Shown: piece by piece, positions 1 through 8,065 of the stretch
How positions within the stretch are numbered: position 1 is the stretch's first letter
Layout: each line of letters opens with the position of its first letter
Origin: Spirochaetaceae bacterium
GTDB taxonomy: Bacteria > Spirochaetota > Spirochaetia > SZUA-6 > Bin103
Assembly (NCBI GenBank): GCA_026710565.1
Contig: JAPOQV010000005.1
Location: 1-31,807, forward strand
Length of the DNA stretch: 31,807 bases
Direction: 5' to 3'
The notes under the pieces: generated by a model
Databases searched by the model: none
Told to the model about the DNA's origin: nothing
The model's input: the letters and a program-made list of their open reading frames with translations, nothing else
Translations under genes and position numbers: made by a program

Positions 1-564
1 AAGGACGACGTTCCCGACGTGGTGCTGGAAGTGGACCACACCACCGACGCCCGTCGCGGCAAGCTGTCGCTGTACGAGTCGTGGGGGTTCCCCGAAGTAT
101 GGGTCGACGTGCCGGACGCGCCGTCGCCGAACCGGCCGCGAGGGTTGCGGCCGGGGCTGACGATCCATCTGTTGGAGGACGGCCGCTACCGGGTGGCGGA
201 CGAGAGCCACGCGTTCCCCGGCTGGACGGCGGTCGAGATTCACGCGGCGCTGAACGAGCCTGCGCCGTCGGCGCGGACGAGCGCGGTGCTGGAGCGTGTG
301 GGTGGAGCGCTGGGGGCGCGGGAAGGAACCGGACCGGACGACGACCCGCTGCTGCGCTCCCAACGGCGAGCGGGGTTCGAGCGCGGCCGCGCGCAGATGG
401 TCCGCCAGATACTGTTGTCGCGAGGCATCGAGGTCTCTGAAGAGTTCCCCGCCGGCGCGGGTGGGGCATTCGCGACGGCGTCCGAGGCCGCACTCCTTTC
501 GGCGGCGCTTGCCTGCACGGACCAGGAGGGCTTCCTTGCCGCGCTTGCACACACCGATCGGTGA
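1..564 (+). CDS. Uma2 family endonuclease-like protein, 5' truncated by the window
   Basis: The open frame runs from base 1 to a TGA at 562-564, so the N-terminus lies outside the window. The visible start carries the core of the Uma2 (DUF820) restriction-endonuclease-like fold: a PD pair, then Glu in VLEV, then Lys in RRGKL, followed by the hallmark 'LYESWGFPEVWV'. These are the usual PD-(D/E)xK metal-binding positions (D6, E10 and K21 counted from base 1). The second half is a lower-complexity tail with an arginine-rich segment (RSQRRAGFERGRAQ), common in the family. Uma2 proteins are widespread and often multicopy, and their biological role is poorly defined. A GTG at base 19 would be a false start because it cuts off the catalytic Asp. 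The family call is confident; the activity is inferred. Confidence 0.8.
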   Translation, partial: KDDVPDVVLEVDHTTDARRGKLSLYESWGFPEVWVDVPDAPSPNRPRGLRPGLTIHLLEDGRYRVADESHAFPGWTAVEIHAALNEPAPSARTSAVLERVGGALGAREGTGPDDDPLLRSQRRAGFERGRAQMVRQILLSRGIEVSEEFPAGAGGAFATASEAALLSAALACTDQEGFLAALAHTDR

Positions 565-658
565 CCGGCGCCCGAGCGAGCATTCAGGTTAGACGGAGCC
601 GCCCCGTCGTGATACGTGTTCCTCATGCGTTCCTACCTGGTATCGGATTGCTCCACCG

Positions 659-1372
659 TCACTTCGGCGTCTGCCGGTTGCGCACGGTGAGGGTGCCGCT
701 GTGGTCGCTCAAGGTGAGGTCCTCCGCGGAAGCGACGCTGACGTCGCCGTCGATGCGGCGCAGGCGTTGCTCGCCGCCGGTGTCGGTGAAGAGCGGTCCG
801 CGTGAATCTGACACCTCAATGGAGCCGGAGTCGGCGGTGATGCGTTTCGGGCCGTGCACGCGCTCCAGCACGATAAAGCCCGCGCGGGCCGTGATGTCGA
901 CGGTAGCGGCGACGTCGCTGAGATAGAGATCGCCAGCAGTCGTCGTGATCGTCACGTGTGGCGGCGTCACGTCGTGGACCCGCACGTCGCCGGCCGTGGT
1001 GGTGACCGCCAGCGCGGTGCGTTCGGGCACCTGCAGGAGCAGCAGCGGTCCCCACGTCACCGCGGACCGTGACAGCGGACGGCCATCGTATCGGACCGAG
1101 ATGGAGGTATCGCCGTCGCTCCGCTCCACGGCGACGTGTCCGCCATGGAACCGGTGGAAGCGCGTGGACATGCGGCTGACCACGGTGACCGCGTCCAGCT
1201 CCGGAGCGCCGAGCACCTCGACCGTGAAGTGGGCGGCGTCGATGTCGATCGCCTCGACTCCGGAGAGCTCGATGCGCCGCTCGACCGGGGCGCCCTCCAG
1301 GAGCCCGCCGCCGGCGGCGAGCCGGGCTGCCAGCAGCAGCACCGCGACGGCCACGGATCGCCCGAGCCCCAT
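659..1372 (-). CDS. DUF4097-like secreted beta-strand repeat protein
   Basis: A 237-residue protein with an N-terminal signal peptide (MGLGRSVAVAVLLLAARLAA, then GGG), so probably exported. The body is repetitive beta-structure: TTTAGDVRVHD and TTTAGDLYLSD are near-copies, followed by ITARAGFIVLE, ITADSGSIEVSD and LTLSDHSGTLTV. This alternation of hydrophobic strands with G-D/G-S turns is the pattern of the DUF4097/DUF2807 (putative adhesin, head-GIN-like) group, in which short strands stack into a solenoid. No catalytic residues are apparent. The ATG at 1372 has no strong ribosome-binding site. The gene is convergent with the Uma2 gene and divergent from the beta-helix remnant. Its function is unknown; cell-surface or envelope stress roles have been suggested for relatives. 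Confidence 0.7.
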   Translation of the reverse strand: MGLGRSVAVAVLLLAARLAAGGGLLEGAPVERRIELSGVEAIDIDAAHFTVEVLGAPELDAVTVVSRMSTRFHRFHGGHVAVERSDGDTSISVRYDGRPLSRSAVTWGPLLLLQVPERTALAVTTTAGDVRVHDVTPPHVTITTTAGDLYLSDVAATVDITARAGFIVLERVHGPKRITADSGSIEVSDSRGPLFTDTGGEQRLRRIDGDVSVASAEDLTLSDHSGTLTVRNRQTPK

Positions 1373-1403
1373 GCTGCTATGGTAGATGACCGGTGGTAGA
1401 CCG

Positions 1404-2232
1404 ATGACCGAGTCGTTGCAGGCTCGCCTCTACGTGGCCACGAACGGCAACGATGCGTGGTCGGGCCGGCACCCGCAGCCGGCCGCGGACGGGACGGACG
1501 GCCCCTTCGCGACGCTATCGTGCCGGTGGCCTGGATCGACGAAGAGAGCCGGACCATCCGGCTCGCCCACGATGTCTGGGACGTGCGCACGCGGCCGACT
1601 GCGGCGCCAACGGCATCACGCTGATCGGTACCGCGGACCGTCACCCCGTGGACAATCGGGTGGCCGACAACGACATCCACCACTGCGGCGTGATCAACAA
1701 GTTCGTGGCCGGCGTGTTCCTGGGGCTGAGCGACGGCACCCCGGTGCAGCACAACGCCATCCACGACGTCCCGCACCACGCGATCAACCTGGGGCTTGCC
1801 CAGGATGAGCGCGGCAACCTGTCGGCCGGCAGCGTGACCAAGACCAGGGGCGTGTACCTGGACGACTTCACCAGCAACTGCTTCGTGCACGGGAACATCG
1901 TCTTCTCCGCCTCGGAAGCTTCCCTGCTCCTGGTGCTCGGCGTCAGGGCCGACGACCCGATCACCGATTCCGACCAGAACCTGTACTGCGTCGCAGGCGG
2001 CCGCTGGGCCGTCCACGACGAGCTGACGGACGGCCGCACCGCCGCAAAGCACCGGGCGCTGGCGGAGTGGCAGCAACGCGGCTTCGACCGGCACTCGGTG
2101 ACCGGCGATCCGGACTTCGCGAAGCCGCAACGGGCCGACTACTCGCTGCTTCCGGACTCGCCCGCGCACGCGCTGAGCATCGTCGGCATCGACCAAGCCA
2201 GGATCGGCCCCCGCTCAGGCCGCGCGCGATGA
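1404..2232 (+). pseudogene. Right-handed parallel beta-helix protein, decayed by internal deletions
   Basis: Family-typical pieces lie in three different frames. Piece one (from ATG 1404) has the classic opening LYVATNGNDAWSG and ends at DGPFATL near 1518. Piece two (about 1517-1594, another frame) reads VPVAWIDEESRTIRLAHDVW. Piece three (about 1605-2232, third frame) holds the asparagine/histidine-rich helix coils (DNRVADNDIHHCG, FVAGVFLGLSDG, HHAINLG), then GVYLDDFTSNCFVHGN and the C-terminal DPDFAKPQRADYSLLPDSPA. Relatives I know of are much longer, so sequence is missing at each junction, and probably again between HHAINLG and GVYLDD, where coils appear to be absent. Intact members are exported carbohydrate-active or surface proteins. 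Here the reading frame is broken and no functional product is expected. The final TGA overlaps the ATG of the next gene (ATGA at 2229-2232). Confidence 0.75.
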
Positions 2233-3527
2233 AAGACGGCCGGGCCGACCTCACCGCGGCCGTCTCGCTGGCGAAGATCAACGGCAGCGCTCCGGCCCGG
2301 TACGCCGATCCTCTTGATCCCGCCAGGACCGCGCTGGTCATCGTCGACATGCAGGGGAGACCGGAGGAGTGGCGGCAGGAGCCGCTCCGCAACACCGCGG
2401 CGAACTGCCGGGGCCTGCTTTCGGCCTGCCCCCCCCGTTCGATCCCGGTCATCCACGTGGTGCTGGGCTGCTGGACCCGCCACGCCCGCGAGCTGTCGCG
2501 CGAGAAGAAGCGCTGGACGGCGCTGGTCCGAGACCGAGGCAGAAGGAGCCTGCGCCACATCGCCGACCATCCGGTGCTGCCGGGGCTGGAGCCGAATCAC
2601 GGCGAGATCGTCCAGCAGAAGACGTCGGCCGGGGCGTTCGCGACCACGGGCCTGGCGGGCCTGCTGCACAACATGGACGTGCGCGATCTGGTGGTGTGCG
2701 GCCAGATCAGCCACGGATGCGCCGGGGGGACGGCCATCGAAGCGGCGGGCTGGGGCTACGTCGTGACCATGGCCGACGACGCCAGCGCCGCTCCCGGTGA
2801 CCAGCCGGGACACCTCGCCTTTCTCAGGCTCTTCCAGCAGTTCGTGGGCAGGGTGTGGTCATCCGACGACGTGATCCGCCGGTTGAACGGAAACCCGACC
2901 GCGGATGCGCCTGCTCCGGCGCCGAAGGCCGACCTGACCCCGACCATCAGCCTGGCCGACATCACGGGCAACAAGCACGAGGTCTGGGACCACCGGCCCG
3001 CGCCCGATGCGACCTGCCTGCTCGTCGTCGACATGCAGGGGCCGCCGGAGCCGTGGGAGTGCGAGCCGTTCGCCTCCGTTCTGAGAAACTGCCGCCGCCT
3101 GCTGGAGGCAGCCCGCACGGCCGGCCTTCCCGTGTTCCACGTCCACAGCCGCGATCCGGAAACCGGCGGGCAGCCGGGTGCAGGACCGGTGCTTCCCGGT
3201 CTTGCTCCCGCCACCGGAGAGACCGTGTTGCAGCCGGCGGCAGGAGGCGCCTTTGCCACCACGGGCCTTGCCGGCCTCCTCCACACGATGGGCGTGCGGG
3301 ACCTGATCCTCTGCGGTCAGCGCACGTACGACAGCCTGCTCAGAATCGGCAACGAGGCGGCCCACTGGGGATACGCGGTGACGGTGACCGAGGACGCCAG
3401 CGCGGCTCCCGCGAGCCGCGAGGCTCACCTGGTGGTGCTGCGCTTCTTCGATCAGGTGTGGGGACGCGTTCGCTCCACGGACGACGTGATTCGGGAGCTG
3501 ACTCCCGGCCCGGTCAGTCGAGTCTGA
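2229..3527 (+). CDS. Tandem two-domain isochorismatase-like (cysteine) hydrolase, second domain degenerate
   Basis: A 432-residue protein made of two homologous isochorismatase/nicotinamidase-type domains (about 30-215 and 255-430). Each starts with the strand-Asp motif (LVIVDMQG, D40; LVVDMQG, D268) and shares GAFATTGLAGLLH and a late CGQ segment. Domain 1 keeps the full Asp-Lys-Cys triad: D40, K131 (VQQK) and C164 (CGQISHGC). In domain 2 the Lys position is Pro (P336, VLQP) and the Cys position is Ser (S369, CGQRTYDS), so it should not hydrolyse by the family mechanism. Ordinary members have one domain of about 180-220 residues. The ATG at 2229 is chosen because it begins just before domain 1; an upstream open frame only runs through the beta-helix remnant. 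The substrate is unknown: an amide or C-N hydrolase is likely, with domain 2 perhaps structural or regulatory. Confidence 0.85.
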   Translation: MKDGRADLTAAVSLAKINGSAPARYADPLDPARTALVIVDMQGRPEEWRQEPLRNTAANCRGLLSACPPRSIPVIHVVLGCWTRHARELSREKKRWTALVRDRGRRSLRHIADHPVLPGLEPNHGEIVQQKTSAGAFATTGLAGLLHNMDVRDLVVCGQISHGCAGGTAIEAAGWGYVVTMADDASAAPGDQPGHLAFLRLFQQFVGRVWSSDDVIRRLNGNPTADAPAPAPKADLTPTISLADITGNKHEVWDHRPAPDATCLLVVDMQGPPEPWECEPFASVLRNCRRLLEAARTAGLPVFHVHSRDPETGGQPGAGPVLPGLAPATGETVLQPAAGGAFATTGLAGLLHTMGVRDLILCGQRTYDSLLRIGNEAAHWGYAVTVTEDASAAPASREAHLVVLRFFDQVWGRVRSTDDVIRELTPGPVSRV

Positions 3528-4815
3528 AGAACGTGCCGTCGACCTGCCGGACGACGGCGTACTCCGGCACGGGCTCGCCGCCGTCGTGCGTGGTGATGTA
3601 GTAGGCGGTGAACAGCCGCCCGTCGTTCAGTTCCGTCAGGAGTTGATAGCCGCAGTCCCAGGTATAGGCGTCGCCCCGGATCACGAACTCCCGGCTCCAC
3701 GTCTGCCCCAGGTCGTCGCTCAGCACGCCCAGGATGCCGCGCGGGCCGCCGATCGACCGCCTGGCGAACGTGACCACGATCCGTCCGCCGCGGGTCACCA
3801 GCGCACACGGGGATCGATACCGTGGATCGCCCCGATCCTGTGGCGCGTGCGGCGGATCGTCACCGCCGTCCAGGGGGCAATGCGTGGCGGGGCTCACGAC
3901 GTAGCGCGGCTCCGTCCAGCTCATGCCGTCGTCTGCCGAGAACGCCACGCACGGCCAGTTCTCCGGCATGCGGTGCATGCAGGTCATCAGGCGTCCGTCC
4001 GGCAGCCGGTGGACGCCCATGTACGTGAAGCCGCAATCCGAGTCGGGGTCGACGCCCCGCGCCACCACGCTGACGTACTCCCATGAGATTCCGTTGTCGT
4101 AGCTGACGTAGAAGCAGGAGATGTTGCGGTGGTTGGTCGTACCGACGATGCCGAGGACCCCGTTGTCGAACGCGACGTGACCGAGGTTGGCGGCCAGAAA
4201 TCCCGTGTCGGGCGAGATCGACGGCCCCTCGATGAGCGTCGGATGCCGCTCCCACGTGCGGCCCCGATCCCCGCTGCGCAGGCTGAAGCTGGGCATGTTG
4301 AAAAAGGGTCTCTTGCCGAGATGGAAGTTGCCCTCAGGAGCCAGTTGCGGGCGCATGGCTCCGCCCAACGGCCAGCGGAGGTGCTCCCCGGCGGGTGAGA
4401 AGTGCATGACCGCATCGGCCTGGGAGAGGTCGATCCGCTCACGCTGATCCGGCTCGCGGGGGCGCAGCCACTCCAGGAGCTCGTCCGTCGACCGCTCGTT
4501 GTTCCAGATCCACGCCTTCTCGCTCTCCGGCCACGTCTGGCCGCCGTCGAGGGACCGGTTGAGCATGATGCCCGACGTGGCCCCGGCGGGCAGATGGGAG
4601 AAGTCGTGCGCGCCGGCCGCAAGCCACTCCGCGTTCCGGTAGTCGACCGTCTTCACCCGGTGGGCGACGGCCAGCTCGCCGTCGCCGAAGTTCCAGATCC
4701 CGCCGCGGTTGACGTGCGCGGCGTAGCGGTTCGGGTCGTGAAAGATGCGGACGTGCCGGATGTCGCGCACCGCCACGTCGTACGCGCCGAGCCGCCGTTG
4801 GTCGATTGTCTCCAT
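3514..4815 (-). CDS. Sialidase-fold BNR/Asp-box protein (exo-sialidase-like)
   Basis: A 433-residue protein with five Asp boxes (S-x-D/S-x-G-x-T/S-W): SLDGGQTW, SLRSGDRGRTW, SYDNGISW, SADDGMSW and SDDLGQTW, spread along its length. Asp boxes cap blades of the six-bladed sialidase propeller. An early Arg (VRIFHD) and a late D-x-GY (WDCGYQLL) sit where sialidases carry active-site residues, but I cannot verify the full Arg triad. No signal peptide is visible, so the protein is probably cytoplasmic. Its start is 9 bp downstream of the stop of the aminotransferase gene, so the two form an operon. Its last 14 bases overlap the end of the convergent hydrolase gene. It may act on a glycoside other than sialic acid; many BNR proteins of this type are uncharacterised. 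Confidence 0.8.
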   Translation of the reverse strand: METIDQRRLGAYDVAVRDIRHVRIFHDPNRYAAHVNRGGIWNFGDGELAVAHRVKTVDYRNAEWLAAGAHDFSHLPAGATSGIMLNRSLDGGQTWPESEKAWIWNNERSTDELLEWLRPREPDQRERIDLSQADAVMHFSPAGEHLRWPLGGAMRPQLAPEGNFHLGKRPFFNMPSFSLRSGDRGRTWERHPTLIEGPSISPDTGFLAANLGHVAFDNGVLGIVGTTNHRNISCFYVSYDNGISWEYVSVVARGVDPDSDCGFTYMGVHRLPDGRLMTCMHRMPENWPCVAFSADDGMSWTEPRYVVSPATHCPLDGGDDPPHAPQDRGDPRYRSPCALVTRGGRIVVTFARRSIGGPRGILGVLSDDLGQTWSREFVIRGDAYTWDCGYQLLTELNDGRLFTAYYITTHDGGEPVPEYAVVRQVDGTFFRLD

Positions 4816-4824
4816 CGTCCCGCC

Positions 4825-6159
4825 TCAGACCATTCGCTTGAAGCCGGCTTCGCTCTCCGCGGACTGCAGGTATCCGGAGGCGTCCCCGTCATCGAGCGCC
4901 CGTTTCACGACCGGCAGCGCTTCGGTTGCCGCCGCCACCGTACGCTCCACGTCTTCGGTGGTGTGCGAATAGCAGATGTAGAACATGCCGTCGGCGCAGA
5001 TGCCGCGCCGCAGCAATTCCTGTTCCCAGAGCGTGGAGATGGCCTTCGCGAACACCGGATCGTCGATGTCGAATCCGCAGAATGGGTGGCACGGCTTGCC
5101 CGGGAACCTGATCGGTACGCCGATCTCCCGGGCTGCTGCGCCGACGCCATCCACGATCGCCTGCCCGATCGACCAGAGGTGCTCGGTCACGGGATGGTCG
5201 CGGATGAAGGTCAGCGCCGCGACGCCGGCGGCAAGGCTGGTGGTGTCCCCCCAGAAGCAACTGCTGATGAAGCTGTCCTTGCAGGCCATCATCACATCGG
5301 CCCTGCCGGCCACGCACGTCAGCGGGAACCCGTTGCCCATCGCCTTTCCGAAGACGCCCATGTCCGGCGTGACGCCGAAGTACTCCTGTGCGCCGCCCCG
5401 GCTGTACCGGAACCCGGTCACGGTCTCGTCGAAGATCAAGACCACGCCGTACTCGTCCGCGATGTCCCGCACCTTGTGCAGGTAGCCGTTCTCGGGCTGG
5501 TACGTACGAGCCGGCTCCAGGATGATGCACGCCACCTCGTCCCGATTGGCGTCCAGCGCCGCCCTCAACGAATCGATGTCGTTGTACTCGAACGGGATGC
5601 TGGTGCCGGCGAGCGCGGCCGGCACCCCCAGCGGATCGATGCCCGGCCGCAGGTGGTCGTTCAGGGTTTCACTGTCGGACAGGTTGGCGGAGATGTACCA
5701 GTCGTGCCAGCCGTGGTATCCGCAGAACAGCACCTTGTCCCTGCGGCTGTAGCTGCGCGCGATGCGGATGGCGACGGCGCACGCCTCGCCCCCGCCGCGG
5801 GCATAGCGCACCATCTCCGCGCACGGCACCAGGTCGATGATCAGGCGCGCGAGATCCAGCTCCAGCGGGGAGCTGGTCGCGTAGAGCTGCCCGAGCGGCA
5901 GTTGGCGCTGCACGGCCTCGATGACCGGCGGGAAGGCGTGCCCGAGCATCACCGGGCCGGCGCCCAGGTTGTAGTCGATGGACTCGTTCCCGTCGACGTC
6001 CCAGAAGTGCCCGCCTTCCGCCCGTTCGACATAGGCCGGCCAGAAGCCGGAGGCGTGAAACTCGCTCCGCTTGCCATACAGATGCGTGCCGCCGGGCACC
6101 AGCTTCACGGCCGTCTCGTACAGGTGGGTCGACTCCCGTGTGCCCTTGAACTCGTACAT
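4825..6159 (-). CDS. Class III PLP-dependent aminotransferase (glutamate-1-semialdehyde aminomutase-like)
   Basis: A 444-residue fold-type I PLP enzyme. The N-terminus has the GSA-aminomutase-like LVPGGTHLYG, then FWDVDGNESIDYNLGAGPVMLGHAFP. YARGGGEACAVAIRIAR is the cofactor phosphate region, GYHGWHDWY the stacking loop, LIFDETVTGFR the cofactor Asp region, and GVFGKAMGNGFP carries the Schiff-base lysine (K272). The ATG at 6159 is preceded by GGAGG four bases upstream; a longer open frame reaches 6240 but would run through the divergent antitoxin promoter. It is not in a haem-gene context, so aminotransfer onto or from a sugar or amino-keto substrate is more likely than 5-aminolevulinate synthesis. 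It is followed after 9 bp by the sialidase-like gene, suggesting joint action on an amino or acidic sugar. Confidence 0.85.
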   Translation of the reverse strand: MYEFKGTRESTHLYETAVKLVPGGTHLYGKRSEFHASGFWPAYVERAEGGHFWDVDGNESIDYNLGAGPVMLGHAFPPVIEAVQRQLPLGQLYATSSPLELDLARLIIDLVPCAEMVRYARGGGEACAVAIRIARSYSRRDKVLFCGYHGWHDWYISANLSDSETLNDHLRPGIDPLGVPAALAGTSIPFEYNDIDSLRAALDANRDEVACIILEPARTYQPENGYLHKVRDIADEYGVVLIFDETVTGFRYSRGGAQEYFGVTPDMGVFGKAMGNGFPLTCVAGRADVMMACKDSFISSCFWGDTTSLAAGVAALTFIRDHPVTEHLWSIGQAIVDGVGAAAREIGVPIRFPGKPCHPFCGFDIDDPVFAKAISTLWEQELLRRGICADGMFYICYSHTTEDVERTVAAATEALPVVKRALDDGDASGYLQSAESEAGFKRMV

Positions 6160-6197
6160 GCTTCCTCCGATTGCAGGCACTATATCAAACCCGCCTG

Positions 6198-6232
6198 TGT
6201 TACTATGTAGACGGCAAGCTACAGGAGTAACA
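6198..6232 (+). promoter_or_regulatory. Nested inverted repeat upstream of vapB-type antitoxin (candidate operator)
   Basis: TGTTACT (6198-6204) is the inverse complement of AGTAACA (6226-6232), and inside it GTAG (6207-6210) pairs with CTAC (6219-6222). The element ends immediately before the GTG start at 6234 and covers the ribosome-binding site AGGAG (6223-6227). Type II antitoxins usually bind such palindromes to repress their own operon; the role here is inferred. It could alternatively fold in the mRNA and hide the ribosome site. Confidence 0.5.
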
Positions 6233-6233
6233 G

Positions 6234-6494
6234 GTGGCACTCAACATCAGGCACGCCGAGACCGAGCGACTGGCGAGCGAACTGGCGGAGATAACCGGTG
6301 AGACCAAGACCACGGCCGTCCGCGACGCGCTCCGCGACCGCCTGGAGCGGCTGCGAAGGGAGCGGTCCGGGCGGACCCTGGCTGCCGAGCTCAATGCGAT
6401 CGGCCTGCACTGCGCGCGCCAACCGCTCCTGGACAGTCGGTCGCCTGACGAAATCCTCGGCTACGACGAAACCGGCCTGCCCTCGCCGCGATAA
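6234..6494 (+). CDS. vapB: VapB-type antitoxin
   Basis: An 86-residue protein starting with MALNIRHAETERLASELAEITGETKTTAVRDALRD-type sequence, the pattern of the short VapB/Rv0623-like transcription factors that pair with PIN toxins: an N-terminal beta-strand and helices for DNA binding, an arginine-rich middle (RLERLRRERSG), and a C-terminal toxin-binding tail (LLDSRSPDEILGYDETGLP). The start is GTG at 6234 with AGGAG six bases upstream. Its TAA shares one base with the toxin ATG (TAATG), so the two are translationally coupled. It should neutralise the downstream toxin and repress the operon through the inverted repeat just upstream. Confidence 0.88.
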   Translation: MALNIRHAETERLASELAEITGETKTTAVRDALRDRLERLRRERSGRTLAAELNAIGLHCARQPLLDSRSPDEILGYDETGLPSPR

Positions 6495-6919
6495 TGGTCG
6501 TCGATACGTCGGCGCTCCTCGCCATCCTGCAGGACGAACCGGAACGGGAAGCCTGCGCAGAAGCCATCGCGTCGGCTCCATCTTGCTGCGCTTCGGCGGC
6601 GACGCTCGTGGAGGCGTCGATGGTGATGGAGTCGCGCTACGGTGCGGTCGGGATCCAGGATCTGGAACTGCTCATCGAGACCGCCCGTATCGAGATCGTT
6701 GCGGTCGACAGGCAGCAGGCGAACGTCGCACGGCGAGCGTTCCGTGACTTCGGTCGCGGTCGGCATCCGGCGGGACTCAACTACGGCGACTGTTTCTCCT
6801 ATGCCCTCGCCCACGTGCGGGGCGAGCGGCTGCTGGCGAAGGGCGGCGACTTCACGAAGACGGACCTCCCCATGGTCCCGCTCCACGGAGCGTCCCCAGC
6901 GACGCCTTCCGGCGGATGA
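6494..6919 (+). CDS. vapC: VapC-type PIN-domain ribonuclease toxin
   Basis: A 141-residue PIN-domain protein. The acidic metal-binding residues are in place: D4 (VVDTSALLAIL), E40 (LVEAS), D99 (NYGDCFSYALA) and an Asp in GGDFTKTD (D119). The spacing and the GDFTKTD ending are those of classical VapC toxins, Mg-dependent RNases that cut tRNA or rRNA. The ATG overlaps the antitoxin stop codon. The length is normal and no key residue is missing, so it is probably an active module. The RNA target cannot be read from sequence. Confidence 0.9.
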   Translation: MVVDTSALLAILQDEPEREACAEAIASAPSCCASAATLVEASMVMESRYGAVGIQDLELLIETARIEIVAVDRQQANVARRAFRDFGRGRHPAGLNYGDCFSYALAHVRGERLLAKGGDFTKTDLPMVPLHGASPATPSGG

Positions 6920-6941
6920 ACCAACGCGACGGCCAAGACTC

Positions 6942-7076
6942 TCACTGAACTGCGGCTGACGGCAGGTCCATGCGGTCGTGGAGCACGCGAAGCTCACGCG
7001 CCAACCCGTCCAGGTGCTCACGCAGCGATTCAAGCGCCTCGAAGGTCCGATAGTCGCCGGCATCGAGTCTACGCAT
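6942..7076 (-). other. Possible small minus-strand ORF (44 aa), uncertain
   Basis: The 209-bp gap between the toxin and the phosphoesterase gene contains a minus-strand ORF of 44 residues from an ATG at 7076, with a coiled-coil-like charged helix (FEALESLREHLDGLARELRVLHDRMD). No homologous family comes to mind. The frame stays open further upstream to 7229, but that part overlaps the phosphoesterase gene. There is no clear ribosome-binding site. It could be a small protein, a gene remnant or chance; I list it because helix-like composition is unusual for random sequence. Confidence 0.25.
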
Positions 7077-7090
7077 GGCATAGTATGCCA
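7076..7090. repeat. Perfect 7-bp palindrome before the phosphoesterase gene
   Basis: TGGCATA-G-TATGCCA is a perfect inverted repeat with a one-base centre, 38 bp upstream of the phosphoesterase start at 7129 and touching the ATG of the small minus-strand ORF. On the minus strand it contains TACTAT, a plausible -10-like hexamer. It may be an operator; this is inference only. Confidence 0.35.
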
Positions 7091-7128
7091 ATGATCGCGA
7101 TTTACCCAAGGATTGAGGGCTCAATGCC

Positions 7129-7977
7129 GTGACACGCTGCACCCACTCCTGGACCGACGACACGGCGACGATCGGCGTGGCGGGCATCGAGCGGCCGCTG
7201 CGCGTGCTGCACGTGACCGACTCCCACATCAGCGTTCCTGACGAGGAAGTCGATCAGCCCTACGTCCGCTACGGGGCGCGGATGGACGGGCTGTTCGCCG
7301 ACTATCCCACGCTGCAGACGTTCGCGGCGCAGATGGAGCGGGCACGAGCCGAGACGCCCGACCTGATCGCACTCACCGGCGACCACGTGAACTATCCGTC
7401 GCCCACCGCGGTCGCCGCCGTCGAGCGGTTGGTCGTCACGACCGGCCGCGACAGCATGTTCACGTCCGGCAACCACGACTGGCGCTACGCCGGGCTGCCC
7501 GGGAGCGACGAAGATCTGCGCCGTGAGTGGCGCGAACGATCGCTGCTGCCGCTCTATCGCGGCCGGTCCCCGCACGCGAATTCGCTCGATCTGGGCGGCG
7601 TGCGCTTCGTCGCGATCGACAACAGCACGCGCCAGGTGGATGCGGAGCAACTCGCCTTCTTCGACCAAGCTCTCGCCGGCGGTCTGCCCGTGGTCCTGCT
7701 CACCCACATCCCGTTCCGCCTGCCCGGCGATACCGCCGCGCACTGCGCGCCGCCGCCATCGAGCGGCGATCCCATACCCCTGTGCGGGGATCCGGAGGCG
7801 GAGTCAGCCACGGACGAGTTCATCGGCCGGCTGCTGGCCGCGCGCAACCTGATCGCCGTGCTGTGCGGGCACATCCACGTGGCCGGCGCCTACCGGATCC
7901 ACGAAGACGCCGTCCAGTACGTCACCGGTCCGTGCTTCCTGAACCAGTCCCGCATGGTCACGATCCGGCCGCAATAG
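7129..7977 (+). CDS. Calcineurin-like metallophosphoesterase
   Basis: A 282-residue protein carrying the complete metallophosphoesterase signature: D31-x-H33 (VTDSHI), G-D85 (LTGDH), GNHD (N115-H116-D117), H193 (LLTHIPF) and GHIH (H248, H250). These residues bind a two-metal centre that hydrolyses phosphomono- or diesters. The start is GTG at 7129; the nearby ATG at 7124 is followed at once by a stop in its frame. There is no signal peptide or membrane segment, so it is cytoplasmic. Similar proteins act on cyclic nucleotides, phospholipid head groups or other diesters, and the substrate cannot be told. It stands alone between the VapBC module and the ABC importer. Confidence 0.88.
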   Translation: MTRCTHSWTDDTATIGVAGIERPLRVLHVTDSHISVPDEEVDQPYVRYGARMDGLFADYPTLQTFAAQMERARAETPDLIALTGDHVNYPSPTAVAAVERLVVTTGRDSMFTSGNHDWRYAGLPGSDEDLRREWRERSLLPLYRGRSPHANSLDLGGVRFVAIDNSTRQVDAEQLAFFDQALAGGLPVVLLTHIPFRLPGDTAAHCAPPPSSGDPIPLCGDPEAESATDEFIGRLLAARNLIAVLCGHIHVAGAYRIHEDAVQYVTGPCFLNQSRMVTIRPQ

Positions 7978-8065
7978 CGGTCCGGTCGGATGTGCCGCGC
8001 GGGCGCTGACGGCTTGCGGGCAGGCTTCGCCGGTGATTGAATGACCCCAGCCCACACCAACCAGT

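Noticed and set aside
592..610. Small GACGG...CCGTC hairpin between the convergent Uma2 and DUF4097-like genes
   Set aside because: The stem is only about five bases with no T run, too weak to call a terminator.
6160..6200. Sigma-70 promoter for the aminotransferase operon (TATAGT on the minus strand around 6179-6184)
   Set aside because: A -10-like hexamer exists, but the matching -35 (CATAGT) is too poor to support a call.
4402..6210. A 602-codon plus-strand frame opposite the aminotransferase and sialidase genes
   Set aside because: It mirrors the two genes with PLP and Asp-box motifs and has no motif of its own.
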